Positions 26,685 through 35,833 of a stretch of DNA of 64,000 nt are shown here, piece by piece. This stretch comes from Halieaceae bacterium UBA5044 (GTDB lineage Bacteria; Pseudomonadota; Gammaproteobacteria; Pseudomonadales; Halieaceae). The notes under the pieces are model-generated. The model saw nothing but the letters and a program-made list of their open reading frames with translations, searched no databases and was not told where the DNA came from. Each line of letters begins with the position of its first letter. Positions within the stretch are counted from its first letter, which is position 1. The stretch lies in NCBI GenBank assembly GCA_002416125.1, contig DIBU01000006.1:62001-126000 (forward strand), read 5' to 3'. Position numbers and translations under genes: made by a program.

Positions 26685-29600
26685 TCAATAATCCAGTACC
26701 GGCGCCAGCCACCGTTCCACTTCATCCACGCTCATACCCTTGCGCTGCGCCACGCTGTTGACCTGATCGCGGCTGATCTTGCCTACCGCAAAGTAGCGCG
26801 CCTCGGGGTGTGCAAAATAGAAACCGCTGACCGCCGACGCGGGTGACATTGCGTAGTTGTCCGACAAGGTCACGCCGCAGGTTGCCGGGGCTTGCAGCAG
26901 GTCGAACAGGGTCGCTTTCTCGGTGTGATCCGGGCACGCGGGGTAGCCCGGGGCGGGCCGGATTCCACGATAGCGCTCACGCACCAGGTCCTCGTTGCTC
27001 AGCGCCTCCCCGGGCGCATAGCCCCACAGTTCGGTGCGCACCCAGCGGTGCAGATACTCGGCAAAGGATTCGGCCAGCCGGTCGGCGAGTGACTTCAGCA
27101 GGATGCTGTTGTAATCGTCGTGCTCCGCCAGGTATTGCTCCGACAGCGCATCGACGCCGTGCCCGGTCGTGACGCAAAAGGCCCCGACATAGTCCGCTGC
27201 CGCACCCGGCGGTGCGACGTAGTCGGCCAGGCACAGGTTTGGCTCCCCGTTGGGCTTGTCCATTTGCTGCCGCAGGTGGTGCAGGGTGGCAAGGACCTCG
27301 CTGCGGCTCTCATCGGTAAACAGGTCGATGTCATCGCTGCCGTTGCGATTGGCGGGCCAGAATCCGAGGGTCGCACTGGCGGTGATCAGTTTCTCGCTGA
27401 TGAGTTTGTCCAGCATCGCCTGGGCGTCGGCAAACAGTGAGCGGGCCTGCTCGCCGACAACCTCGTCCTCGAGAATGCGGGGGTATTTGCCCGCCAGTTC
27501 CCAGGAAATGAAGAACGGTGTCCAGTCGATGGTCTCGACCAGTTTCTCCAGCGGGAAGTCTTCCAGTACCCGCGTGCCCAGAAAGCTGGGGCGGGGCGGA
27601 GTGTAGTTGTCCCAGTCCAGCGCCGGTGCACGGGCGACGGCTTCTTCGTAGGCGAGTTGGCGCGTGCGTGGCTGGCGGTTGGCGACCCGCTCACGCACCT
27701 GGGCGTACTCATCGCGCCGCTCGGCGATGAATTGCGCTTTTCCACGCCCCAGCAGGGCCGTGGCAACGGAAACGCTGCGGGAGGCGTCAGGCACATAGAC
27801 CACGGCATCATTGCTGTAGCGCGGCTCGATCTTCACCGCGGTGTGTGCTTTCGAGGTGGTCGCGCCGCCAATCATCAGCGGCACGTGAAAGTCCTGCCGC
27901 TGCATCTCGCTGGCCACGTGTACCATCTCATCCAGGGACGGTGTGATGAGGCCGGAAAGGCCGATGATATCCACCTGCTCTTCACGGGCGACCTGGAGAA
28001 TCTTTTCGCAGTGCACCATGACGCCAAGGTCGATCACCTCAAAATTGTTGCACTGCAGCACCACGCCCACGATGTTCTTGCCGATGTCATGCACGTCCCC
28101 TTTGACCGTGGCCATGAGAATCTTGCCATTGGTCTGCGTGGCCTCGGTTTTCTCCGCCTCGATGTAAGGTTGCAGGTAGGCCACTGCCTGTTTCATGACA
28201 CGGGCGCTCTTGACCACCTGCGGCAGAAACATCTTGCCGTCGCCGAAGAGGTCTCCGACCACGTTCATACCGTCCATCAGCGGGCCTTCAATCACTTCGA
28301 TCGGCCGCTCGAAGGCGTGCCGGGCTTCCTCGGCGTCCTCCACGATCCAGGTGTTGATACCCTTGACCAGGGCGTGCTCGATACGTTTCGCTACCGGGGC
28401 CTCGCGCCAGCTGAGGTCTTCCACGCGGGCGCTGCCGCTGCCGCTGTCACGGTAGATCTCGGCGAGTTCCAGCAGCCGCTCTGTGGCGTTCTCGTTGCGA
28501 TTGAGGATGACGTCCTCAACGGCGTCGCGGAGCTCGGCGGGCAGCTCGTCGTACACGGCAAGCTGCCCTGCATTGACAATACCCATGTTCATGCCGGCAC
28601 GGATGGCGTGGTAGAGAAACACCGAGTGAATGGCTTCGCGCACCACATTGTTGCCGCGGAATGAGAAGGACACGTTGGACACACCCCCGGAGATCAAGGC
28701 TCCGGGCAGGTGCTCGTGGATATAGCGCGTGGCTTCGATGAACTCCACGGCATAGTTGTTGTGCTCTTCGATACCCGTGGCGACCGCAAAGATATTCGGA
28801 TCGAAAATAATGTCGTTGGGATTGAATCCGACCCGGTCGACCAGCAGGTCCCAGGAGCGCTGGCAAATCGCCTTGCGGCGCTCAAGGCTGTCAGCCTGGC
28901 CGTCCTCGTCAAAGGCCATCACCACCACCGCTGCGCCGTAGCGTTTGCAGAGTGTCGCCTGTTCGATGAATTCTGCCTCACCCGCCTTCAGGCTGATGGA
29001 GTTGACGACCGGTTTGCCCTGGATGCACTTGAGCCCGGCTTCGATGACCGACCATTTGGAGGAATCGACCATGATCGGTACGCGTGAGATGTCGGGCTCT
29101 GCGGCAACCAGGTCCAGAAAGGTCACCATGGCCTGCTCGGCATCGAGCATGCCTTCGTCCATGTTGACGTCGATGATTTGCGCCCCGTCTTCCACCTGGG
29201 TGCGCGCCACGGCCAGCGCCGCTTCGTAGTCCCCGGACAGGATCAGGCGCTTGAAAGCGGCGGAGCCGGTAACGTTGCAGCGTTCACCCACGTTGACGAA
29301 GAGGCTGTTGGCGTCGATGTTGAACGGCTCCAGGCCCGACAGCCGACAGGCAGGGGGACGCTGGGGCAGCGGGCGCGGCGGCACGTCCCGCACAGCCCGT
29401 GCAATGGCTTCAATGTGGTGGGGCGTGGTACCGCAACACCCCCCCGCCAGGTTGAGAAAGCCGCGCTCTGCGAAGCCGCGAAAATCCTCGTACATGTCCT
29501 CCGGCGATTCATCGTATTCGCCAAAGGCATTGGGCAGCCCGGCGTTCAGGTGGGCACTGAAATAGCATTCGGCGACCGAGGACAGCTCCTCGAGAAACGG

Positions 29601-30374
29601 CCGGATCTCCTTGAAACGGCGCCCACAGTTGCTGCCCACGATGAGCGGGCGGGCATGGGCGATAGCGTTCCAGAACGCCTCCGGACTCTGCCCGGACAGC
29701 ACCCGGCCGCTGGTATCCGGAAACGTCACCGAGATCATCAGGGGCAGGCTCTGGCCCCTTTCGGCAAACACACCCTGGACGGCGAAGATGGCGGCCTTGG
29801 CATTCAGTGTGTCGAAAATGGTCTCGATCATGATCAGGTCGACACCGCCCTCTATGAGGGCACGGGTCGCCTCACTGTAGTCGGCGACCAGGTCATCAAA
29901 ACGAATGTTGCGCGCACCCGGGTTGTTCACATCGGGGGAAATGGACGCGGTGCGGGGGGTTGGCCCCAGTATGCCGGCGACAAATCGCGGCCTGGCAGGA
30001 TCGCGTGCGGTCATTTCATCGGCAACTTGCCGCGCGATGCGTGCCCCGGCGAGGTTCAACTCTGCCGCCAGTTCCGACAGGTCGTAGTCGCCCTGCGCGA
30101 CTCGGGTGCTGTTGAAGGTATTGGTGCCAATGATATCGGCGCCGGCCTCAAGGTAGCGCTTCTGAATGCGCGCGATGATGGCTGGCTGCGTGAGGCACAG
30201 CAAATCGTTGTTGCCTTTCAGGTCGCCGGGGTGATCGGCAAAGCGCTCACCGCGGTAGTCCGCTTCCTCCAGCCCCTCCGCCTGCAGCATGGTCCCCATG
30301 GCGCCATCCAGGATCAGGATGCGCTCGCGCAGGGCCGCAGCAAGTGGGTGGTCTGAGTGGATATCCGGAGCCAT
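26685..30374 (-). CDS. metH: Cobalamin-dependent methionine synthase
   Basis: 1229 residues, the full four-module length. The homocysteine domain holds zinc ligands in VGSNCGRR and GGCCGTTPHH; the folate-binding domain starts near LFVNVGERCNVTGSAAF; the B12 domain has DVHDIGKNIVGVV with the axial His; the C-terminal part is the SAM-dependent reactivation domain ending SVDEVERWLAPVLDY. It transfers methyl from methyltetrahydrofolate to homocysteine via cobalamin. I chose ATG 30374 (MAPDIHSDHPL); the frame extends to 30434. No cobalamin or SAM riboswitch is visible upstream. Confidence 0.97.
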   Translation of the reverse strand: MAPDIHSDHPLAAALRERILILDGAMGTMLQAEGLEEADYRGERFADHPGDLKGNNDLLCLTQPAIIARIQKRYLEAGADIIGTNTFNSTRVAQGDYDLSELAAELNLAGARIARQVADEMTARDPARPRFVAGILGPTPRTASISPDVNNPGARNIRFDDLVADYSEATRALIEGGVDLIMIETIFDTLNAKAAIFAVQGVFAERGQSLPLMISVTFPDTSGRVLSGQSPEAFWNAIAHARPLIVGSNCGRRFKEIRPFLEELSSVAECYFSAHLNAGLPNAFGEYDESPEDMYEDFRGFAERGFLNLAGGCCGTTPHHIEAIARAVRDVPPRPLPQRPPACRLSGLEPFNIDANSLFVNVGERCNVTGSAAFKRLILSGDYEAALAVARTQVEDGAQIIDVNMDEGMLDAEQAMVTFLDLVAAEPDISRVPIMVDSSKWSVIEAGLKCIQGKPVVNSISLKAGEAEFIEQATLCKRYGAAVVVMAFDEDGQADSLERRKAICQRSWDLLVDRVGFNPNDIIFDPNIFAVATGIEEHNNYAVEFIEATRYIHEHLPGALISGGVSNVSFSFRGNNVVREAIHSVFLYHAIRAGMNMGIVNAGQLAVYDELPAELRDAVEDVILNRNENATERLLELAEIYRDSGSGSARVEDLSWREAPVAKRIEHALVKGINTWIVEDAEEARHAFERPIEVIEGPLMDGMNVVGDLFGDGKMFLPQVVKSARVMKQAVAYLQPYIEAEKTEATQTNGKILMATVKGDVHDIGKNIVGVVLQCNNFEVIDLGVMVHCEKILQVAREEQVDIIGLSGLITPSLDEMVHVASEMQRQDFHVPLMIGGATTSKAHTAVKIEPRYSNDAVVYVPDASRSVSVATALLGRGKAQFIAERRDEYAQVRERVANRQPRTRQLAYEEAVARAPALDWDNYTPPRPSFLGTRVLEDFPLEKLVETIDWTPFFISWELAGKYPRILEDEVVGEQARSLFADAQAMLDKLISEKLITASATLGFWPANRNGSDDIDLFTDESRSEVLATLHHLRQQMDKPNGEPNLCLADYVAPPGAAADYVGAFCVTTGHGVDALSEQYLAEHDDYNSILLKSLADRLAESFAEYLHRWVRTELWGYAPGEALSNEDLVRERYRGIRPAPGYPACPDHTEKATLFDLLQAPATCGVTLSDNYAMSPASAVSGFYFAHPEARYFAVGKISRDQVNSVAQRKGMSVDEVERWLAPVLDY

Positions 30375-30433
30375 GTCTGTACCTGTTTGTCGAGACACCG
30401 GTGCAGCAGCGACCGGCCTGTAAAAAGCCCGCA

Positions 30434-30442
30434 ATCTTAACA
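30434..30442 (-). promoter_or_regulatory. Extended -10 element for metH
   Basis: On the - strand TGT followed by TAAGAT (30434-30439) forms an extended -10, 60 bp upstream of the metH ATG. I see no good -35. Confidence 0.35.
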
Positions 30443-30505
30443 GATATTGCCGCTCGCGTGGGCTGTGGGATTTCCGCTCGCACTGTCCCCGGGATCTTTG
30501 CTAGA

Positions 30506-30530
30506 ATACTTGACCAAATTACTCGGAATG
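30506..30530 (+). promoter_or_regulatory. Putative IscR type-1 site upstream of nfuA
   Basis: The 25-bp segment reads ATA-C-TTGACC-AAAT-TACTCGG and matches the IscR type-1 pattern (ATAnYYGAC...GTCRRnTAT) at most informative positions, with the deviations mainly in the last three bases. It overlaps a TAGAAT -10 (30502-30507) and lies just before the nfuA ribosome site, a position suited to repression. nfuA is a known IscR-regulon member in gammaproteobacteria. Confidence 0.55.
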
Positions 30531-30540
30531 GAAGAGGGTC

Positions 30541-31116
30541 ATGGTTACCATCACGGAATCAGCGCAGGGATATCTGGCGGAGCTGCTTGCCAAGCAGGAA
30601 GACGCCCTGGGTGTGCGGGTATTCATCAATCAGCCCGGAACCCCCAAGGCGGAAACCTGTATCGCCTACTGCCGTGAGAGCGACATCGTCGAAGGTGATG
30701 AAAAGCGCGAATTCGGCGCCATTACCGCCTGGTTCGATGCCCGCAGCCTGCCGTTCCTGGAAGACGCCCTGGTCGATTACGCCAAGGACCGTATGGGCGG
30801 TCAGCTGACGATCAAGGCGCCCAATGCCAAACTGCCGCGTGTGGATGAAAACAGCCCTCTGGAGGACAGGATCAACTACATCCTCTACAACGAGGTGAAC
30901 CCCGCGCTTGCCGCCCACGGCGGGGAAGTCAGCCTGGTTGAGTTGACACCTGACCCGTACGCAATCCTCAAGTTCGGTGGTGGCTGCCAGGGCTGCGGAA
31001 TGGTGGACCAGACCCTCAAGGGCGGTGTGGAAAAGACGCTGCTGGAACAGCTTCCGGAGCTGCGCGGCGTACGCGACACGACCGACCACTCCGACCGCAG
31101 CAACGCCTACTACTGA
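30541..31116 (+). CDS. nfuA: Fe-S biogenesis protein NfuA
   Basis: 191 residues with a degenerate A-type scaffold domain at the N-terminus (about 1-95) and an Nfu domain at the C-terminus with the CxxC cluster site GGGCQGCGMVDQTLKGGVE (about residues 149-168). NfuA carries Fe4S4 clusters to apo-proteins, especially under oxidative stress or iron limitation. It is divergent from metH and preceded by a probable IscR site; ATG 30541 has GAGGG upstream. Confidence 0.96.
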   Translation: MVTITESAQGYLAELLAKQEDALGVRVFINQPGTPKAETCIAYCRESDIVEGDEKREFGAITAWFDARSLPFLEDALVDYAKDRMGGQLTIKAPNAKLPRVDENSPLEDRINYILYNEVNPALAAHGGEVSLVELTPDPYAILKFGGGCQGCGMVDQTLKGGVEKTLLEQLPELRGVRDTTDHSDRSNAYY

Positions 31117-31146
31117 TCGGCGCCGTATTCCGGCCCGCCTGCCGAG

Positions 31147-32220
31147 CTACCCGAGGCGCCGTGGCAGGGCGTCTCGCAGGGCGGCGTGCAGCTTACGCAA
31201 GCAGGCTTCTGTATCCTCCCAGCCGATGCAGCCATCGGTGATAGACACGCCGTACTGCAGGTCCTCGAGCTTCTCGGGGATGGACTGACTACCCGGGTTG
31301 AGGTGGCTTTCGATCATCAGCCCGACGATCGAACGATTGCCTTCCAGAATCTGGTTACCGACGTTTTCCACCACCAGGGGTTGCAATTCCGGCTGTTTGT
31401 TCGAATTGGCGTGGCTGCAATCCACCATGATGTTCAGCGGCACGCCTGCCTTTTGCAGGGCCTCTTCGCAAAGTTTGATGTGCACCGAGTCATAGTTGGG
31501 GCCGTTGCTGCCGCCGCGCAGAACGATATGACCGTAGCGGTTGCCACGTGTCGTGATCACGGCGACCTCGCCGTCCCCATTGATGCCGAGAAAGCGGTGC
31601 GGTTTGGCGACTGAATTCAGCGCATTGCTGGCCACCGTCAGGCCGCCATCTGTGCCATTCTTGAAGCCCACGGCGGAGGACAGGCCACTGGCCATTTCCC
31701 GGTGCGTCTGTGACTCCGTGGTGCGTGCGCCAATCGCCGACCAGCTGATCAGATCCTGCAGGTACTGGGGTGATATCGGGTCCAGTGCTTCGGTGGCCGT
31801 GGGCAGGCCCAGTTCCAGAATATCCAGCAGCAGCTTGCGACCGATGTGCAAACCCTCTTCAATCTTGAAGGAATCGTCCAGGTAGGGGTCGTTCACCAGG
31901 CCCTTCCAGCCCACCGTGGTGCGGGGCTTCTCGAAGTACACACGCATCACGATGTACAGCGTATCCTGCAGTTCATCCGCCAGGGCCTTGAGGCGACCTG
32001 CGTAGTCCATGGCCGCCTCGACATCGTGGATAGAGCAGGGGCCCACAACGACGAACAGCCGGTGATCCTTGCGGTCGAGAATGTTCTCGATGACTTCACG
32101 GCTGCCGGCAACCTGCGCGCGTGCCGCGGGGCTCATTGGCAGTGCCTGTTTCAACTTGGCAGGCGTGATAAGCACGTCCTGCGACGCGACATTGACGTTG
32201 TAGACTTCCGTATGGCTCAT
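31147..32220 (-). CDS. aroG: 3-deoxy-7-phosphoheptulonate (DAHP) synthase, class I
   Basis: Condenses phosphoenolpyruvate and erythrose 4-phosphate, first step of the shikimate pathway. 357 residues from ATG 32220 (MSHTEVYNVNV). VVGPCSIHD, RVYFEKPRTTVGWKGL and MVDCSHANSNK are class I hallmarks. Which aromatic amino acid inhibits it cannot be read from the sequence, so aroG is used as the generic symbol (aroF or aroH is possible). Convergent with nfuA. Confidence 0.94.
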   Translation of the reverse strand: MSHTEVYNVNVASQDVLITPAKLKQALPMSPAARAQVAGSREVIENILDRKDHRLFVVVGPCSIHDVEAAMDYAGRLKALADELQDTLYIVMRVYFEKPRTTVGWKGLVNDPYLDDSFKIEEGLHIGRKLLLDILELGLPTATEALDPISPQYLQDLISWSAIGARTTESQTHREMASGLSSAVGFKNGTDGGLTVASNALNSVAKPHRFLGINGDGEVAVITTRGNRYGHIVLRGGSNGPNYDSVHIKLCEEALQKAGVPLNIMVDCSHANSNKQPELQPLVVENVGNQILEGNRSIVGLMIESHLNPGSQSIPEKLEDLQYGVSITDGCIGWEDTEACLRKLHAALRDALPRRLG

Positions 32221-32280
32221 GACGTGTACCTGATGACTGGCTTCTGGCGGACGCACGGATGCTGGCCGCTGAGGCGCTGC

Positions 32281-32309
32281 ATTCTATAGCAGCGTCGCGG
32301 CTTTGAACA
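32281..32309 (-). promoter_or_regulatory. Candidate promoter for the DAHP synthase gene
   Basis: On the - strand TGTTCA (32304-32309), 17 bp, TAGAAT (32281-32286), about 60 bp before the ATG at 32220. The -10 is 5 of 6; the -35 is weak. Confidence 0.35.
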
Positions 32310-32325
32310 GAAAGTGCCCCCGCGG

Positions 32326-33195
32326 TCAGGAGAGTGGAGCGATAACCTCGTCAGCATAGCGTTTGACGCCGTCAATCTTCAGCGCCAGATCTTCCGTCTC
32401 CCCGTGATAGAACATCCAGGGCATGGTGAGAATGTGAGTTACGCCGGCATCCTCAAGGCGCCGGTAACCATCGGCATCCCAGGCGTCATTGGGGGTGGCC
32501 ATAACCTCAAAGGGTTCGCTATCGCGCCCGTACTCCCTGCGCCATTGACGAATGCGCTGGATGCTCTCGATGATTTCGCTCGAGGGCTGCAGGTCGGTGA
32601 CCCAGCCGTCTGCGAGACGCGCGGCCCGGCGCATCGCCGGGTCGGATATACCGCCGATCCAGAAGGGGATGCGCGCGCTGGGCGCGGGATTCATTTCCAG
32701 TCGATCGAAATCGTAGTACTGGCCGTGGTACTCCACCATGTCGCCGGTCCAGAGCAGGCGCATGATTTCGAGCATCTCGTCGGTACGCTTGCCGCGGGTT
32801 TTGAAATCCTGCTGCATCAGCGCAAACTCATCCGCAGACCAGCCGACACCGAAGGCCGGCGTTACCCGGTTGTCGGACACGATAGCTGCCGTGCTGATCG
32901 CCTTGGCCACCAGGAACGGGTTGCGCATTGGCAGCACAAAGATGTTGGTGGTGAAGCGCAGACGTTTGGTGATGGTCGCCAGTGCACCGATCACCACCCA
33001 GGGGTCGGGCCAGTCGGTGAACGCGCCCCATCGGCGACTGCCGTCCTCGGTGTACGGGTAGGGTTGGCTGATTTCCTCCGGGTGGACCACGTGGTCCGAG
33101 AAGGACATCGCTTCCCAGCCGTAGTCGTCGGCCACAGGTGCGATGTGCGTCAGGTGGGAAACCGTGCTGAACGATGTGGAGAGGACAAACTTCAC
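32326..33195 (-). CDS. LLM-class (luciferase-like) flavin-dependent oxidoreductase
   Basis: 289 residues from GTG 33195, with CGGAG upstream. It has the bacterial-luciferase-like barrel features WGAFTDWPDPWVVIGALATITKRLRFTTNIFVLP and FGVGWSADEF, and most resembles the subgroup annotated as F420-dependent (TIGR03619 type). Since most gammaproteobacteria lack F420, FMN is a plausible cofactor. The substrate is unknown, and the neighbours (aroG, rlmG) give no hint. Confidence 0.85.
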   Translation of the reverse strand: MKFVLSTSFSTVSHLTHIAPVADDYGWEAMSFSDHVVHPEEISQPYPYTEDGSRRWGAFTDWPDPWVVIGALATITKRLRFTTNIFVLPMRNPFLVAKAISTAAIVSDNRVTPAFGVGWSADEFALMQQDFKTRGKRTDEMLEIMRLLWTGDMVEYHGQYYDFDRLEMNPAPSARIPFWIGGISDPAMRRAARLADGWVTDLQPSSEIIESIQRIRQWRREYGRDSEPFEVMATPNDAWDADGYRRLEDAGVTHILTMPWMFYHGETEDLALKIDGVKRYADEVIAPLS

Positions 33196-33318
33196 AGCGA
33201 AACTCCGTCGGTAGTCTTATTGTCAGCGGGCACTCTAGCAAGATGCAGGCGCCGACAGCAGCAGGGCTGGCTGCGGCCAGGCATCGAGCCGACCGTCGTC
33301 CAAGAAATCATACTCCGC

Positions 33319-34482
33319 TCAGCGCTCGGCAAGGTAAACGCGAAACTTGCGGTTTTCCGCCAGCACCTGCCAGTGCCGGAATCCTCGGCGCAAAGCGGCG
33401 CGATAGTCCAGGTGCCGGTTGGCCACCATACACAGGGCGCCGCCCGGCGCCAGCCTCTGCGCTGCCTGCTGTATCAGACGGCGCCCAACGAAGTCGTCCA
33501 CGGTGTGCTGGATGTGGAAAGGCGGATTGCACAACACGAGTTCGGGGGCTGGCCCCGACCAGTCCAGCAGGCCGTCGCCGTGCAGGAACCTGGCGCCGTG
33601 GGGCAGGGTTTGCAGCAAGCGACCGGCGTTCACCCGCGCCGACGCGATGGCCTGGGCGGATTCGTCGCAGAACCACATCTCGTGTGCCAGCCCGGCCTGT
33701 AGCGCCGCGAGGCCGATGATGCCGTTCCCACAGGCCAGGTCGACGGCGCAGGATACCGGGCGCAACCGTGACAGCTGGTCGAGAAGAAAGCGGGTGCCGA
33801 TATCAAGACCCTCCCGGCTGAACACATTGGCCTGCGCATACAGCGACATGCCCAGTGCCTCACAGGCATATTCCACGCTGGAATCCCGCGCTTCAGGCGC
33901 TGTCTGCCTTCCCCCCGGCACGCGCCAGAGATGCGCCTTGAGTCGGCCGTGATCGCGCGCCGCAGGGCCTATCCAGTGGGCGAGTTCCCGCTCCAGGCCT
34001 GCGGGCGTGTGCTTGTCCATGGCGGCAGCAAGGAGCAGTGAGCCCGGCTGCAGCATGCTGGCCAGGGTTGCCAGCTGCTGTTCCAGCAAAGCTTTTTGCT
34101 TGGGAATCCGCAGCAGCACCAACTGGGGGTTACCCTCGGGCCGCTGGGTGCTCCAGACCACCGCGGGCGGCGGCAAGCCGTTGTGCGCTGCGTTCAGCGC
34201 GCTGGCGCGGGCGGATAGTGCGGAGTCAGTCCACAGGGTTGTGGCGATGTCGCAGCCCGCCAGCGCAGTGCAGAGGGCACCGTGCTCATCGTTGACCACG
34301 AGCGCCGCAGCGGGCCGCGATGGCAGTGCTGCCACGGCATCCAACAGCAGTATGTCGGCCCCCGTCCACGCACGCAGTTGCTCATTGCGACGCGCGGGAT
34401 AGCGTTGCAGCCTGTAGTCCCCCAGCGCAGATTGGCAGAGCGCAACGGCACCGGGTCTTTGCGGGTCAGCCGCCCCCGACAT
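33319..34482 (-). CDS. rlmG: 23S rRNA (guanine-N2)-methyltransferase RlmG
   Basis: 387 residues, like E. coli RlmG. The N-terminal half is a degenerate methyltransferase; the C-terminal half has the SAM motif AVDLACGNGIIGLAA and the catalytic LVLCNPPFHI. The NRHLDYR segment near the end matches RlmG better than RsmC. It modifies G1835 of 23S rRNA in E. coli. The start overlaps the end of mltD by 17 bp, so it is probably the last gene of a gloB-mltD-rlmG transcript. Confidence 0.85.
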   Translation of the reverse strand: MSGAADPQRPGAVALCQSALGDYRLQRYPARRNEQLRAWTGADILLLDAVAALPSRPAAALVVNDEHGALCTALAGCDIATTLWTDSALSARASALNAAHNGLPPPAVVWSTQRPEGNPQLVLLRIPKQKALLEQQLATLASMLQPGSLLLAAAMDKHTPAGLERELAHWIGPAARDHGRLKAHLWRVPGGRQTAPEARDSSVEYACEALGMSLYAQANVFSREGLDIGTRFLLDQLSRLRPVSCAVDLACGNGIIGLAALQAGLAHEMWFCDESAQAIASARVNAGRLLQTLPHGARFLHGDGLLDWSGPAPELVLCNPPFHIQHTVDDFVGRRLIQQAAQRLAPGGALCMVANRHLDYRAALRRGFRHWQVLAENRKFRVYLAER

Positions 34483-35833
34483 AGAGCGTCAGCTGCTGCC
34501 CCGGGAAAATCGGTGAGCGGGCGTTCAGGGAATTCCAGGCGAGAATGTCCTCAACACGCACCTTGAAGCGGCCGGCAATCCGGTACAGCGAGTCACCGGG
34601 CCGCACTTTGTAATCCTTCACCGTGGGCATTTTGGCGCCGGCGCGACTGGCAACGCTCAAGGTGGCGTCGTCGCTGCGCGGAATCATCAGGGTCGCGCCC
34701 TCGCGAATGAAATTGCTGCGCAGGTTGTTGGCTTGGCGCAGCAGGTCGACCCGGGTGGAGTAGAGTCGGGCGATGCGGCTCAGGGTGTCGCCCCTGCGCA
34801 CCCGGTAGTGGGCCCACTGGACACGCTCATGCTCGCCCAGCTGTGCCAGCTGTTGCTGAAATGCGGCCGCCCGATCAGGCGGTAGCAACAACTCCGCTGC
34901 CTGCGGCGCAGTCGCCCAGCGCAGATGTCCGGGGTTGAGTGCGTGCAGGCTGGCCTTGGGTACACCGGCCAACTGGGCAGCGCGCGCCAGCTCCAGCTGG
35001 CCGCCGGTGGCCACAGCCACGAAAGCGGGGCGGTTCTGCAGGGGCGGCAGCTCCAGCCCCCAGCGCTCGGGTTCGGCGATCAGGCTGCTCAGGGCCAGCA
35101 GGCGGGGCACGTAATTGCGGGTTTCCCCCGGCAGGGGCAGGGACCAGAAATCTGCCGGCCGCCCCCTGGCCTCATTGCTTGCCACCGCCCGCGAGACGCG
35201 ACCGACACCACCGTTGTAGGCTGCGAGGGCATTGAGCCAGTCGCCGCCCAGGGTAGCGTGCAGATATTCCAGATAGTCCAGCGCGGCACGGGTGGAGTCC
35301 CGCAGGTCCCGGCGCCCGTCGAACCACCAGTCAGTGCTGACGCCCAGTGTTTCACCGGTACTGGGTATGATCTGCCACAGGCCGGCGGCCTGCTGCGACG
35401 ACACTGCAAAGGGATCCAGCTGGCTTTCTACCAGCGGCAGCAGCGCGATCTCCAGCGGCATGCCGCGCCGTTCAACCTCTTCCACAATGTAATGCAGATA
35501 GAGTTGTCCGCGCTCGGCGAGTACACGTTGCAGCGCCGCCGTCTGGCCGAGGTAGTAGTCGCGCGCATCAGCAACCCGGGGGTTTTCGGGAATCTGCCAT
35601 TGCATACCGTGCTGGATGCGCCCCCAGAGGTCGTCCGGGTTGGTGTGGGGCAGTCGTACGCTGCGATTCTCGAGGCCGCGTCGCGCCGCTACGCTGGTCG
35701 CCGATAGCGTCGCCGGGCTCGCCAACTCGGGGCGTTCTTCCGGCGGCAGGCTCTGGCAGCCGGTGATCAGGATCAATCCAGAAATAACTAGAAGTAAGTT
35801 TCTTAGATTATTGAATTTGTAAGAAAATATCAA
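34466..35833 (-). CDS. mltD: Membrane-bound lytic murein transglycosylase D
   Basis: 455 residues. A lipoprotein signal (LLLVISGLILITGC) leads to an SLT domain with catalytic Glu in LLPLVESQLDPFAVSSQQAAGLWQI and ALAAYNGGVGRV, then two LysM repeats (about residues 338-381 and 402-447). It cleaves glycan strands with 1,6-anhydro-product formation. No ATG is available: the start is TTG 35833, overlapping the gloB stop in TTGA. The first 25 codons are unusually AT-rich for this genome. Confidence 0.93.
   Translation of the reverse strand: MIFSYKFNNLRNLLLVISGLILITGCQSLPPEERPELASPATLSATSVAARRGLENRSVRLPHTNPDDLWGRIQHGMQWQIPENPRVADARDYYLGQTAALQRVLAERGQLYLHYIVEEVERRGMPLEIALLPLVESQLDPFAVSSQQAAGLWQIIPSTGETLGVSTDWWFDGRRDLRDSTRAALDYLEYLHATLGGDWLNALAAYNGGVGRVSRAVASNEARGRPADFWSLPLPGETRNYVPRLLALSSLIAEPERWGLELPPLQNRPAFVAVATGGQLELARAAQLAGVPKASLHALNPGHLRWATAPQAAELLLPPDRAAAFQQQLAQLGEHERVQWAHYRVRRGDTLSRIARLYSTRVDLLRQANNLRSNFIREGATLMIPRSDDATLSVASRAGAKMPTVKDYKVRPGDSLYRIAGRFKVRVEDILAWNSLNARSPIFPGQQLTLYVGGG

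Noticed and set aside
29178..30356. 392-codon frame antisense to metH
   Set aside because: Opposite the well-conserved homocysteine-binding module of MetH.
30375..30505. Cobalamin or SAM riboswitch upstream of metH
   Set aside because: The leader is only about 60 bases and shows no B12-box or SAM-riboswitch core.
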